This document shows positions 45,848 through 54,064 of a stretch of DNA of 64,000 bases, in pieces. The translations under genes and the position numbers were made by a program. The stretch is from Streptomyces monashensis (lineage in GTDB: Bacteria > Actinomycetota > Actinomycetes > Streptomycetales > Streptomycetaceae). The DNA lies in the NCBI RefSeq assembly GCF_001866665.1, contig NZ_MLYO01000007.1, positions 62,001-126,000 on the forward strand. The letters run 5' to 3'. The notes beneath the pieces were generated by a model. The model was not told the DNA's origin. It made no database searches and saw only the letters and a program-made list of their open reading frames with translations. How positions within the stretch are numbered: position 1 is the stretch's first letter; each line of letters starts with the position of its first letter.

Positions 45848-46690
45848 ATGTCCATCCCTGTACAATCCTCCGCTGCCTCGATCGGCTCGGTCGATGCCCA
45901 GCGTGTCGAGGACGCGCTTTCCCTGATAGCACCGAAGTGGACCACCTGGTCGGCGCAGACCCTGGCGCAGCAGGGTCGCCCCATGCGTGTTCGTGACGTC
46001 GCCGCCAGGCTCCCCTTCGTCAGCGAGCAGCTTGTCGGTAAGCGGCTGGCGCAGATGCACGCTGATGGGCTGGTCACCCGAGCTGACGGCCGCCACGGGG
46101 CCCCGTACCAGCTCAGCGCCTTCGGTGAATCGCTGTCTCGGGTGCACCGTGCCCTGTCGGACTGGTCCCAGACCAACCTGTCGCTCGGCAAGGTAGCCGG
46201 TGCCGAACGCGTCGAGGACGCCGTGCGCCGTCTGCACCTGCGGCATTCGACCGCCGTGATCCAGGTCCTCGACGCGGGCGGCCCCATGCGGTTCGTCCAC
46301 ATCGCCGAGGAGGCCGGCTTGGACAACGGCTTCACCCGGCAGCGGCTCAACCGGCTTCAGGTCGATGGTCTGGTCGCCCGTACCGGGCCGCGCCACGGCG
46401 ACCCCTACGTCCTGACCGATGCCGGGCGGGCGCTGGGCCCCGTCTACGCAGCCGTCGAGCACTGGAGTAACCCCGTCGCCACGCAGGGGCGCTCGGCACC
46501 CGCAGCCCCCGTCACGGCAGCCACCCGGACCCACACCGGAGTCCCGCCGGGGTCGGACGGCATCCGAACCGCAGCGGCCCTGCGCCGGAGCGCCGCCGCG
46601 CCGAGCACCCTGTTCAGCCACGCACCGCGGCCTCAACCGCGGGTACCGGCGGCCATCACCGCCCAGTCTGCCCCCTCGCGAGGCCGGTGA
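45848..46690 (+). CDS. Tandem HxlR-type winged-helix regulator with Arg tail
   Basis: 280 aa. Two winged-helix repeats: residues 15-110 (AQRVEDALSLIAPKWTTWSA, MRVRDVAARLPFVSEQLVGK, LVTRADGRHGAPYQLSAFG) and 115-205 (AERVEDAVRRL, MRFVHIAEEAGLDNGFTRQR, LVARTGPRHGDPYVLTDAG). HxlR proteins normally have one such domain and dimerise, so the tandem may act as a built-in dimer. C-terminal tail ALRRSAAAPS ... SAPSRGR. Probably a DNA-binding regulator. Confidence 0.75.
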   Translation: MSIPVQSSAASIGSVDAQRVEDALSLIAPKWTTWSAQTLAQQGRPMRVRDVAARLPFVSEQLVGKRLAQMHADGLVTRADGRHGAPYQLSAFGESLSRVHRALSDWSQTNLSLGKVAGAERVEDAVRRLHLRHSTAVIQVLDAGGPMRFVHIAEEAGLDNGFTRQRLNRLQVDGLVARTGPRHGDPYVLTDAGRALGPVYAAVEHWSNPVATQGRSAPAAPVTAATRTHTGVPPGSDGIRTAAALRRSAAAPSTLFSHAPRPQPRVPAAITAQSAPSRGR

Positions 46691-46733
46691 TCCGGGTGCC
46701 GCTGAGAGCCAGCCGCGTCTCCCCGTTGCCACG

Positions 46734-46777
46734 GCGCCCGCGTGCACTTGAGCAGCTCGTTCCGCGCACGTGGGCGC
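46734..46777 (+). promoter_or_regulatory. Long stem-loop upstream of the DUF317 gene
   Basis: GCGCCCGCGTGC pairs with GCACGTGGGCGC (one G-T wobble), 20-nt loop. It lies between the HxlR-like stop and the DUF317 start; terminator or mRNA control element. Confidence 0.4.
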
Positions 46778-46808
46778 GTCCCCCTCCTACGCCCCCGGAG
46801 CCTCGACT

Positions 46809-47753
46809 ATGAACACCCAGCAGTCCTACGACCAGGATCCATACCAAGAGGTACTGGTCAGCCCCATGTACCTGGCCGGCTCCAACGGGACCGCAGACGC
46901 TGGCTTCGCCCCCGTCGCTCACTGGCCGCACCACTACCTCGACGAGGGCCCCTGCCAGCTCCTCGTCACCTCACCCGACCAGAGGATCCGTATCGGCTGG
47001 TTCGGCGACGACTTCGCGCTCTGGAAGATCACCGCAGCCGAGGACGCTGTCTCCGCACCCCGCTGGACGGCAACCTTCAACCACGTCACCCCGGCCGAGA
47101 TCGTCGCCGGTCTCACCAACGCCCTGGAACACGACTACGCCGAAGCCGACGCCTACGACGGCGACGGGCGCTATCTAGCGAACCCGTCGATGTACTGGGC
47201 TGACGCAGTCCGGCCACTGACCGATGCCGGCTGGACCCGCGATGGCGGGGCCGAGCGCGGCACCGTCGAAATCATCGCCCCTGACGGACAAGCAGGCATC
47301 CTGATCGACAACCGTCTCTCTAACTGGGACGACGAAACCGTCACGCTGTGGGCCGGTCCACCGGGCTGGCGCACTCGCGCGGAGGCGTTCTTCACAGCCC
47401 GCACCCCGTCCCACCTGATCGCCGCGACGGCAGCCGCCATGACCGATCCAGCCCCGGTGATGCGTGAGCGGCACCAACTCGATCGCAAGATGGAAAACCT
47501 GGTCACGCTCACTCCCGTTGGCCCGACCGCGCCCCAGATTCCTCGGGCTCCGACCCCGCTCGACGTGCGCCGCACTGCTGTCGTCCAGGCCGTCCAACGC
47601 GCCACACGCTTCCCTCAGACAGCCGCCGACCTCCGAGTCATGGCCGCCCGCAGCCGCACGGCGCCTTCGGCACAGAACCGGTCGAGCAATCCCGCTCCCG
47701 CCCTCGGGGCCAAGCCGCTGGCCAGCCCGACGGCCCCACGCCGTAGCCGCTGA
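46809..47753 (+). CDS. DUF317-like protein with Arg tail
   Basis: 314 aa from the ATG at 46809 (CCGGAG upstream). Two DUF317-like units: residues 15-115 (VLVSPMYLAGSNG, IRIGWFGDDFALWKITAA) and 125-215 (WTRDGGAERGTVEIIAPDGQ, DETVTLWAGPPGWRTRAEAF). C-terminus VMAARSR, then a 31-residue linker ending TAPRRSR, the same last seven residues as the 21753 product. DUF317 proteins are characteristic of Streptomyces conjugative plasmids and ICEs; role unknown. Confidence 0.75.
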   Translation: MNTQQSYDQDPYQEVLVSPMYLAGSNGTADAGFAPVAHWPHHYLDEGPCQLLVTSPDQRIRIGWFGDDFALWKITAAEDAVSAPRWTATFNHVTPAEIVAGLTNALEHDYAEADAYDGDGRYLANPSMYWADAVRPLTDAGWTRDGGAERGTVEIIAPDGQAGILIDNRLSNWDDETVTLWAGPPGWRTRAEAFFTARTPSHLIAATAAAMTDPAPVMRERHQLDRKMENLVTLTPVGPTAPQIPRAPTPLDVRRTAVVQAVQRATRFPQTAADLRVMAARSRTAPSAQNRSSNPAPALGAKPLASPTAPRRSR

Positions 47754-47823
47754 CCCCCGGCTCCGGCCCTTCCGGGACGTCCCCCTGACCGAAGCACCAT
47801 CTCCGAATGCCAGGAGTTCCGCC

Positions 47824-48311
47824 ATGCCCGGCGCCACCGCACTCGATCAAGCCACGGCCATGATCGAGAAAGCCTGGGGCCGCCCTATCGAAGCTCTGGA
47901 ATCCCTCGCGGTCCGCCGCCCGAACGACGACCCGCTACTGCGCTCGGCCATGCACATCCGCTCGGCCCTGGTCATCACCGACAACGCCGTGGTCGTGCAC
48001 CAGGACCGTTTGCACGCCCTTACCCGGCCCGGCTATGTGCCGGCCTTCTACGACCTCGAACGGATTACCAGCTCAGCGGCGGACCTTCGCGTCGCTCAGG
48101 CGGAGAGCCGTACTTTCCTGCAGGCCATCAGCCACGTGATCGAAGCACGTGAGGCCGCCGCGACCGCGGACCGGGCCCCGGCAGTCCGGCTGGCCCAGGC
48201 CGCTGTCACCCGCTCCGGGCACGCCCCACGCACCCTGGGCCAGCCACCCGATCAGCCCGCTCCTTCGGCCGCTGTCGGCCCGCCGGGGCCGGACCAGGGC
48301 CGCACCGGTGA
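47824..48311 (+). pseudogene. Island protein with probable 3' frameshift
   Basis: ATG with CAGGAG upstream. Residues 1-150 are a good helical domain (MIEKAWGRPIEALESLAVRR, FYDLERITSSAADLRVAQAE) sharing a motif with the 45.2-kb product; then LAQAAVTRSGHA and a Pro-rich linker, the start of the shared tail. The literal frame does not stop: it runs antisense through the 48.4-kb gene and into the DUF317 gene, to 49149. A one-base change near 48280-48290 would end it at TGA 48309 with GPGPHR, an Arg-terminated tail. I prefer that reading; the long fusion is the literal alternative. Confidence 0.5.
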
Positions 48312-48315
48312 TCGA

Positions 48316-48582
48316 TCAGGCGAGATCCTCGTCGCGGTGGGCATCCCCGATGCGGGAGCCCACCGCGCGGGCCAGTTCCTCCACCGTCAACTCGACGCGA
48401 CGCTCATCCGCGATACGGTCCTCCACCACCGCCCCCTCGTCCCGCCGCCCGTCGGACTGCGCACCGACAGCCCACTGGCCGTCGGCGATCATCGCGATGT
48501 CGCCCACCGTCCACGGCCGCCCAGCGGCGCGGATCTTGCGCTCCAGCCCGGCTCCGTCCCAGTGTCTGCCCGGCTCCGCCAT
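48316..48582 (-). CDS. Small minus-strand gene inside the plus-strand island
   Basis: 88 aa, GGGGGAGCAGGG upstream of ATG. Codon third positions are strongly G/C, as expected of a real gene. Motifs LERKIRAAGRPWTVGDIAMI and LTVEELARAVGSRIGD are ordinary coding-like segments. It is the only minus-strand gene between 31.3 and 51.7 kb. No family recognised. It lies divergent to the DUF317 gene that starts at 48802. Confidence 0.6.
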   Translation of the reverse strand: MAEPGRHWDGAGLERKIRAAGRPWTVGDIAMIADGQWAVGAQSDGRRDEGAVVEDRIADERRVELTVEELARAVGSRIGDAHRDEDLA

Positions 48583-48801
48583 CCCTGCTCCCCCTTCGGT
48601 CCCGTACGGCCCGTTGCCGCAACCCAGTTAGGACAACCGCGTCCGCCGATCCATTCCCTGGCCGCAGACCATCTGCTGACGACCGCCAGTTCGCCCACGG
48701 CAGACGCCGCTTCCCGGCAAACGACTACGTACTTCGGCACACCGCATGTCAACGTACGGGTGTTGAGAAAAACCGCAGGTCAACGAAGGTATCGTCCAAC
48801 C

Positions 48802-49149
48802 GTGAACGCCTCCGCCACCCTCCTGCCCGCCGCCGTCCGCCCGGCCGTGGAAGACCGCTGCTGGCTCTCCTCGGACCACTGCGCGGGCCCGGTGCTCGAC
48901 CTCCTCGACGCGCTCGGCTGGGCAATCGTCGACACCCCGGAGGCCAACGTCCACGCGACGAGCCCGGACGGCCGTGTCTACGTCGGCTGGCTTCCCGAAG
49001 ACACCGCCGCCTGGAAGCGCGGCATCGTCTGGCATGTCCGGGTGCAGCCCACCGAGGGTGACCCGTGGGTCCAGGAGTTCGGCCTCTACACCCCCTCCGA
49101 GGCCGTTGCCGGTTTCCTCGCTGCGCTCATCGCCACTCCCAGCCGCTGA
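48802..49149 (+). CDS. Small DUF317-like protein
   Basis: 115 aa from the GTG at 48802 (GAAGG upstream). A single DUF317 unit: LDLLDALGWAIVDTPEANVH, VYVGWLPEDTAAWKRGIVWH, WVQEFGLYTPSEAVAGFLAA. Ends ATPSR. The 218 bp upstream, to the divergent minus-strand gene, contains a relatively A/T-rich stretch (48760-48790), probably its promoter. Confidence 0.68.
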   Translation: MNASATLLPAAVRPAVEDRCWLSSDHCAGPVLDLLDALGWAIVDTPEANVHATSPDGRVYVGWLPEDTAAWKRGIVWHVRVQPTEGDPWVQEFGLYTPSEAVAGFLAALIATPSR

Positions 49150-49181
49150 CCTCGCTACCGACCCCTGTCTCGGAGGACCTC

Positions 49182-49442
49182 ATGGCACACCGCGCCCCGC
49201 TCACCAACCACCACGCCGACGGGACTCTCTGCCCGGTGGACCATAAGCACACCAGCTCCGGTAAGCCGCTCAACCCCGACTGCCCCGGTCGCGCGTACAC
49301 GCAGGCCATCTGCTCGTGCGGCGACTGGGAGATGAAGCAGTCCGGCAAGGGCTACGTCAACGAGAGCCTCAAGCGGCATCTCGCCAGCCACACCCAGGGG
49401 CCGAAGGTCCTTTGCGATCTGCCCCGCATCGACGGTCCCTGA
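49182..49442 (+). CDS. Small zinc-binding-like protein
   Basis: 86 aa, CGGAGGACC upstream. Cys/His positions: LCPVDHKH, NPDCPGRAY, AICSCGDWE, LKRHLASHT. Enough ligands for one or two zinc sites, the last resembling a CxC...HxxxH finger. Unknown role; the gene set 49.18-50.13 kb repeats the same short-gene spacing. Confidence 0.65.
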   Translation: MAHRAPLTNHHADGTLCPVDHKHTSSGKPLNPDCPGRAYTQAICSCGDWEMKQSGKGYVNESLKRHLASHTQGPKVLCDLPRIDGP

Positions 49443-49494
49443 CTCTCCACCACCAGCTCGCCCTTGTCATCCCGTACCGCTCTCGGAGGTTCCC

Positions 49495-49707
49495 GTGCCC
49501 CGCTACCTGACCGTCGGCCACCTGCTCCGCCAGCTCCAGGACCTTGACCCCAACCTGCCGATCCGCCTCGCCATCAACCCTGACTTCCCCTTCACCCACT
49601 ACCTGGGGGCAGAGGTCGTCGTCCGGGACGGCAAGGCGTTCATCGCCGACGACGGCCAGGAGGACTACCTCCCGAGGGCGGTCAGCGACGCCCTCGCCTG
49701 GGCCTGA
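49495..49707 (+). CDS. Small conserved protein (70 aa)
   Basis: GTG start with CGGAGG upstream. Sequence MPRYLTVGHLLRQLQDLDPN then LGAEVVVRDGKAFIADDG; the pattern (short helix, LxxLDPNLPIRL, acidic beta end) recurs in small phage and plasmid proteins, but function is unknown. Confidence 0.6.
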   Translation: MPRYLTVGHLLRQLQDLDPNLPIRLAINPDFPFTHYLGAEVVVRDGKAFIADDGQEDYLPRAVSDALAWA

Positions 49708-49798
49708 CCCGTCCCACCGACACTCCCCGGAGGCTCTTATCTCGTCGCGATCCCGCCCTTCGCACCTCCTTCCGCTGCATAGCCTCGCCGTACACCCC

Positions 49799-50128
49799 AT
49801 GCCGAGCGACGTACGCGGCGCACTGGTCCAGCGCGTCTCCGCCCTGCCCGACGGACCGCTCGACGTCACCTGGATCCCCGTCGAAACCCCAAGACTCCCC
49901 CTTGGCCGCATTCGCCTTCACTGGGAGCCAGGCTCCCTCGCAGGCTGGGACGTAACCGCCCACCTTGGCCTGGCCACCAACGAGGTGCATCTCGCCTCCT
50001 GGCCTGCCGCCCCGGACGACTGGCCGCGCCTGATCCGCCCGACCATCCACGAGGTGCTCGGCCTGTGCGCCGCCCTCGCGGTCGCGACCGCCGCCCTCGA
50101 CCTCTCGAATCGCCTCGCCCAGGTCTGA
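49799..50128 (+). CDS. Small island protein, start uncertain
   Basis: 109 aa from the first ATG (49799), which has no ribosome-binding site. GGAGG at 49729 instead points to an in-frame ATC at 49739, which would add ISSRSRPSHLLPLH; either a rare ATC start or a mutated ATG. Core domain: LDVTWIPVETPRLPLGRIRL, WDVTAHLGLATNEVHLASWP, LCAALAVATAALDLSNRLA. Followed at once by a strong terminator, so last gene of the plus-strand run. Confidence 0.55.
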   Translation: MPSDVRGALVQRVSALPDGPLDVTWIPVETPRLPLGRIRLHWEPGSLAGWDVTAHLGLATNEVHLASWPAAPDDWPRLIRPTIHEVLGLCAALAVATAALDLSNRLAQV

Positions 50129-50140
50129 CGGAAACCGCAG

Positions 50141-50177
50141 AAGGCCGCCCCACGCCGATCAGGCAAGGGGCGGCCTT
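50141..50177 (+). terminator. Strong terminator ending the plus-strand island
   Basis: 11-bp perfect stem AAGGCCGCCCC / GGGGCGGCCTT with a 15-nt loop, 12 bp after the preceding stop. Confidence 0.75.
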
Positions 50178-50234
50178 GCCGTACGCCCTGCCGCGTGTTG
50201 CGTACGCTCATCACCGACGAGCGAGGAGGACACG

Positions 50235-50471
50235 ATGGCCGACGACCAGCAACTCTGGGGGTACCCGGAGGTCGCTGCCCACCTGGGCATCAGCGTCCGC
50301 GCCGCCCGCAGCCGCAAGAGCCGGGGCAGCCTGCCCGCGCCCGATGACACCACCGTGCCGGATCGGCCCCGCTGGAGACCATCCACGTTCCAAGACTGGA
50401 AGCCGGTCGGCCGAGGATTCCGGAGCGATCTGCACGGCTCCTCCTCGCGCGGGAACACGCCATCCGGCTGA
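50235..50471 (+). CDS. Small helix-turn-helix protein (AlpA/excisionase-like)
   Basis: 78 aa, AGGAGGACACG then ATG. HTH in LWGYPEVAAHLGISVRAARS RKSRG, the pattern of MerR-type excisionases (Y-PEVAAHLGIS), followed by PRWRPSTFQDW, typical of plasmid-borne HTH proteins. Could regulate element excision or replication. Own promoter likely after the terminator. Confidence 0.75.
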   Translation: MADDQQLWGYPEVAAHLGISVRAARSRKSRGSLPAPDDTTVPDRPRWRPSTFQDWKPVGRGFRSDLHGSSSRGNTPSG

Positions 50472-50503
50472 CCGGTGCTCATACCCGCCCGTGGGCTGCC
50501 GCC

Positions 50504-50737
50504 ATGACGTCCGACTCGCCGACGCCGTCTCCGCCGTTCCCTTCGCCTGACAACGCTGCGCTCCGGACGGTTGTCGGCAACGCCATCGCATCAGTCCGCA
50601 ACGGCGAAGCCTCGGTGGAAGATGCGATCCTGCACGCCGCCGTCCACGGCTGGTACGAGGGTCATATCCAGGGCGAGGACAAGTGCCCCGGCTGCGACTT
50701 CCGAGGTGGGCTGCCGAAGAACGGCAACCACGGCTGA
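50504..50737 (+). CDS. Small CxxC protein
   Basis: 77 aa. N-terminal Pro/Ser segment, a helical core (AALRTVVGNAIASVRNGEAS, ILHAAVHGWYEGHIQGEDK) and CPGCDFRGG near the end, a possible zinc knuckle. Function unknown. Followed by a very stable hairpin. Confidence 0.65.
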   Translation: MTSDSPTPSPPFPSPDNAALRTVVGNAIASVRNGEASVEDAILHAAVHGWYEGHIQGEDKCPGCDFRGGLPKNGNHG

Positions 50738-50746
50738 CCATCCTGC

Positions 50747-50790
50747 ACGCCGAGGAGCGCCACCAACATGTCGGTGGCGCTCCTCGGCGT
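50747..50790 (+). terminator. 18-bp perfect hairpin
   Basis: ACGCCGAGGAGCGCCACC pairs completely with GGTGGCGCTCCTCGGCGT across an 8-nt loop (AACATGTC). One of the most stable hairpins noticed here; terminator for the upstream small genes. Confidence 0.8.
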
Positions 50791-51034
50791 TTGGGTTGGA
50801 CATGGCCGACGTGCACTACCACTGAGGCAGAGCCAAGCCTTCGGTATCCCCGTGTCCAGAACCGTCCATTCAGCTCCACGCCGCTGGAACCCTCGAAGCA
50901 TGAACCTTGTCGAGAACGTAGTGGCAGGGCTCCTGGTGGCCCTGTTCCTGGGGTGCGCACGCTGCTTTGTTAGGTGGTGGCACCGACATGGAGCGTTCCT
51001 CGTCACGTCCGCCATCTTTTGTCTGGAGCCCCCG

Positions 51035-51715
51035 ATGGGAAGCCCCCTCCCTAAGCCGGACCTGCTGCCCGGCGCGCACCGTCAGCTCAACGACGAACTG
51101 CACGAGTTGCACAGCCGGGCTAACTACCCGTCGATGCGCTCACTTGCGCGCATCATGGGCGTCTCACCCACCACCCTCAGCGACTCCATGACCAAGGCCA
51201 AGCTCCCGAGTAAGGACACAGCTGTCCGTCTCGCGCTGGCGCTCGCGGAGCGGATCCGCTGGGATGCAGACGTTGACGTCGATGAACAGGAAGACCGGAT
51301 CGACCGCCAGATAGCCAGACTCTGGGAAAAGGCGCGGCAGGAAGCGGCACCTCCTGACCACGACCGCGTCGCTGAAGCCGTTCAGCAGACTTGGGAGGAT
51401 TTCTCCAACGGATTCTGGCCGCACCCCTTTGGCTTCGACGAGGTCATCGAAGCGATGGGACGCGCGACCTACAACGGGGCCAGGGTGGCATCTGGAGACT
51501 GGGTAAATCTCTTCGTCACCGTCTACGACGTGGAGACCTACTTCATCCTCGATGGCCAAGGCGAGGACTACAACGGCCATGACTGGCTAGAGGAATTCTC
51601 TATGGCTGTAAGCAGACGGCTGGGCACCCTGGTAGAGGTCATGCTGCAAATCGGCGAGGACTTCGACTGGCCAGAGAGATATGGACGGGGCAGGCATCAT
51701 CATCCGCTGACTTGA
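51035..51715 (+). CDS. HTH-containing protein, unknown C-terminal domain
   Basis: 226 aa from the ATG at 51035 (CTGGAG 6 nt upstream). The N-terminal region carries a helix-turn-helix (SMRSLARIMGVSPTTLSDSM, TAVRLALALAERI); residues 110-226 form an acidic domain (WEDFSNGFWPHPFGFDEVIE, VETYFILDGQGEDYNGHDW). Fewer G/C third positions than neighbours, suggesting different origin. An upstream extension encoding a hydrophobic segment (from ATG 50900) lacks a ribosome site. In 50791-51034 nothing else is supported. Confidence 0.63.
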   Translation: MGSPLPKPDLLPGAHRQLNDELHELHSRANYPSMRSLARIMGVSPTTLSDSMTKAKLPSKDTAVRLALALAERIRWDADVDVDEQEDRIDRQIARLWEKARQEAAPPDHDRVAEAVQQTWEDFSNGFWPHPFGFDEVIEAMGRATYNGARVASGDWVNLFVTVYDVETYFILDGQGEDYNGHDWLEEFSMAVSRRLGTLVEVMLQIGEDFDWPERYGRGRHHHPLT

Positions 51716-51800
51716 AGCGTGACCGCATCATGACGCCGCCGTTGTTCGCTCCGTTCTCACGCCGTTTACGAAGGGGCTGCAACAGCAGGAATTCGACCCG

Positions 51801-52250
51801 CTAGTCCAGGTAGGTGCCGGCAAAGGCCCCGTCGAAGCCGAGCGCGGTGAGCCCCTGCTCGACGCTGGGGTACGTCGTCCCGTCCGGGATGGCGATCAGG
51901 GCGTCGAAGTCAGCCCGCCTGATTTCGGGTTCGAGCCACTGGTTGCTGCAACGGCAGACGATCCAGACGTTGCGGCCGTGGTTGATGAGCAGCCAGTCGC
52001 GCCGTGCACGGCAGGCCGTGCACATCACCGGGATCCCGCGGAGGGCCAACTCGCGCGGGTGGCTGAGGCAGCGCGGCGTGCCGGGGCCGCTGGGCGGCTG
52101 TGTCTCGTATGCGAGTTGCAGCAGCGGATCGGTACCGATGGAGAGGACGGGCAGTATGGTCGACTCTGCGGGGCGGTCGGTGGTTCTGAGCACGAGCGTC
52201 ATCTCCCGGTCGAGGTCCTTCTGTTTTCCATCCGTAACAACCGGTGTCAC
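51801..52250 (-). CDS. Small Cys-rich protein downstream of relaxase
   Basis: 149 aa. CTACRARRDWLL and IVCRCSNQW give CxxC and CxC pairs, a likely zinc ribbon around residues 75-105. C-terminal region (ADFDALIAIPDGTTYPSVEQ) looks folded. The GTG at 52250 is a weak start; MTLVLR at 52202 is an alternative. Last gene of the minus-strand replication/mobilisation run. Confidence 0.6.
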   Translation of the reverse strand: MTPVVTDGKQKDLDREMTLVLRTTDRPAESTILPVLSIGTDPLLQLAYETQPPSGPGTPRCLSHPRELALRGIPVMCTACRARRDWLLINHGRNVWIVCRCSNQWLEPEIRRADFDALIAIPDGTTYPSVEQGLTALGFDGAFAGTYLD

Positions 52251-52300
52251 CGGTGTCCAGGGGTTTCGCCAAGTCCGGCGGATGGCCTGCCGGACGCCGG

Positions 52301-54064
52301 TCAGCGGCGCGGTGTGCGGTTACGCGGATCGGAGGCAGCGGGTCGAGCTGCTGCCGTGGGTGTCGTCCGGTTGCTGGTGTGCTTCGCCGGGGACTTGGAC
52401 TGGCCGGCGCCGGCCTGCGGTCGATGGGTCGCGCCCGGGTGAGCGGGGAGCTGGGCGAGACGGCGTAGTCGCCAGACCAGGACGTCGTTCACGTCCTCGG
52501 CGGTGTCGAGTTCGCGCATGTCGATGGCTTGCTGCAGAAGGGCCTTGGGGTCATGACCTGCCTTCTCGGCCTGGGCAAGGGTGGCGGTCAGGGCATCGGT
52601 CTTCGTCGACGAGTGGTCTGCTCGCAGCCCCTCTTCGGGCAGGGCTGCGCGGATGGTGGCCTCGTGGGTTCGTCGTTCGGCTTCCGGCAGGGCGCGGCCT
52701 TGGTCGCGCAGTGCCTGCATGGGCGTGGCGGCGGCCAGGCGGTAAGCGGCTCGCAGGTGCTCGGCGGCCTGTCGGGAGGCATGGGCCTGCTGGGCATGGC
52801 CACGGGCGGAGTGCCAGCGGGCGGCGGCCAGGGCGACGAGGACCAGGGTGGAGACGAGCATGGCGGTGGTGCCGCCATCCTCGCCACGGCCGAGGGCACT
52901 GCCGGCCTGGATGATGCCCCGGGCCGCCGAGCGGACCGCCCGGGTGTCAGCACGCTCCGCTCGGACGTGGCTGCGAGTGGCGCGCTCGAAGGCACGGGCG
53001 GCGGCACCCAGCTCAGCGCGGGTGACGGCCGAAGAGGTCTGTGCGACCGCGTCCAGGAGTTCTCCGACCCCTACGAGTTGAGCGGCGGCTTGGTCGTCGT
53101 CGCTGTCGAGCAGGGTAGCGGCGCGCTCGGCAATGCCGGTGGCGTTGCGTCGTTCTCGGGCAGGCGGGGACCATTCCGGTCGGCCGCCGGTGGCGATCGA
53201 GGGCGCCGTCTGATCGAGGGTGCCGTTGGACAGGCGGCTGCGGATCTTCGGGAGTGAGAGGTCGGGGGCCAGGGTGGAGCCTGCGAACCAGATGGGCTCG
53301 CGGTCGCGGTTACGGTCGCCGGGGAGGGCAACGTTGTAGCCGATGGCGTCACCGGATGGGGCGTTTCGGATCTTCACGCGCAGGCCTGCCTCGCGCAGCC
53401 GGGTGAAGAACTCCTCTTCGTTGGCGGCTCCGGCAAGGGCTTGGCGGATGGCTTCGTGGAGCGTCTCGCGTGGGGCCTGGGGGCGGCCGGTGCGCTCGGC
53501 CTTGAAGCGTTCGGCGCTGGTGGGCGTCTTGGCTCCGGTTCCGTCACCGGGCTTGAGCTGGCGCAGACCCCACTCCTTTTCGATGCGGCGGCATTCGGCC
53601 TGGGCCTTCTTGAAGTCGTAGTTCATCCTGGGTCGGCGCAGGTCGCCTCGGACCATGGTGGCCAGGATGTGGATGTGGTCGTCGGCGTGCCGCACGGCGA
53701 CCCAGCGGCAACCGTCGGGGTCGCCTTCGGGGGCGAGGTTGACGGCGTGGACCAGGCGGCGGGCGACGGTGTTCCACTCGGCGTCGGTCAGGGTCCGGTC
53801 GCCGGGGTCGGTGCGGACCGAGCAGTGCCAGACGTGCTGGGCCGGTGCCGTGGTGCCGGCCTGCTTGACGCGCAGGTCCAACGCGGCGGCGAGGCGGGCG
53901 AGGGTGGCCTTGGGGTCGGGGCTGGTGTCGCGTCCGGGGTCGGGGGCGAATCCGTCCCAACTTCCGACGAGGTGTGCGTCGATGTGTTCGTCGCGTTTGC
54001 CGGGGCCGTACAGGTAGACGAGGAGTCCGTGGGTGCGTGAGCCGCGTCGGATCTTGGGGACCAT
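52301..54064 (-). CDS. Relaxase / mobilisation protein
   Basis: 587 aa; ATG overlaps the MobC stop. Candidate catalytic Tyr in GLLVYLYGPGKRDEH (residues 14-28); HUH-type metal site ADDHIHILATM with H126, H130 and H132. Helical accessory region with Arg/Ala-rich segments, then a 45-residue disordered Pro/Ala tail ending NRTPRR, the ending type seen on other island accessory proteins. It would nick oriT and lead the strand through the VirD4/T4SS channel. Confidence 0.9.
   Translation of the reverse strand: MVPKIRRGSRTHGLLVYLYGPGKRDEHIDAHLVGSWDGFAPDPGRDTSPDPKATLARLAAALDLRVKQAGTTAPAQHVWHCSVRTDPGDRTLTDAEWNTVARRLVHAVNLAPEGDPDGCRWVAVRHADDHIHILATMVRGDLRRPRMNYDFKKAQAECRRIEKEWGLRQLKPGDGTGAKTPTSAERFKAERTGRPQAPRETLHEAIRQALAGAANEEEFFTRLREAGLRVKIRNAPSGDAIGYNVALPGDRNRDREPIWFAGSTLAPDLSLPKIRSRLSNGTLDQTAPSIATGGRPEWSPPARERRNATGIAERAATLLDSDDDQAAAQLVGVGELLDAVAQTSSAVTRAELGAAARAFERATRSHVRAERADTRAVRSAARGIIQAGSALGRGEDGGTTAMLVSTLVLVALAAARWHSARGHAQQAHASRQAAEHLRAAYRLAAATPMQALRDQGRALPEAERRTHEATIRAALPEEGLRADHSSTKTDALTATLAQAEKAGHDPKALLQQAIDMRELDTAEDVNDVLVWRLRRLAQLPAHPGATHRPQAGAGQSKSPAKHTSNRTTPTAAARPAASDPRNRTPRR

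Noticed and set aside
50768..51034. Upstream extension of the HTH protein with a hydrophobic segment
   Set aside because: Starts in or near the terminator hairpin and has no ribosome site.
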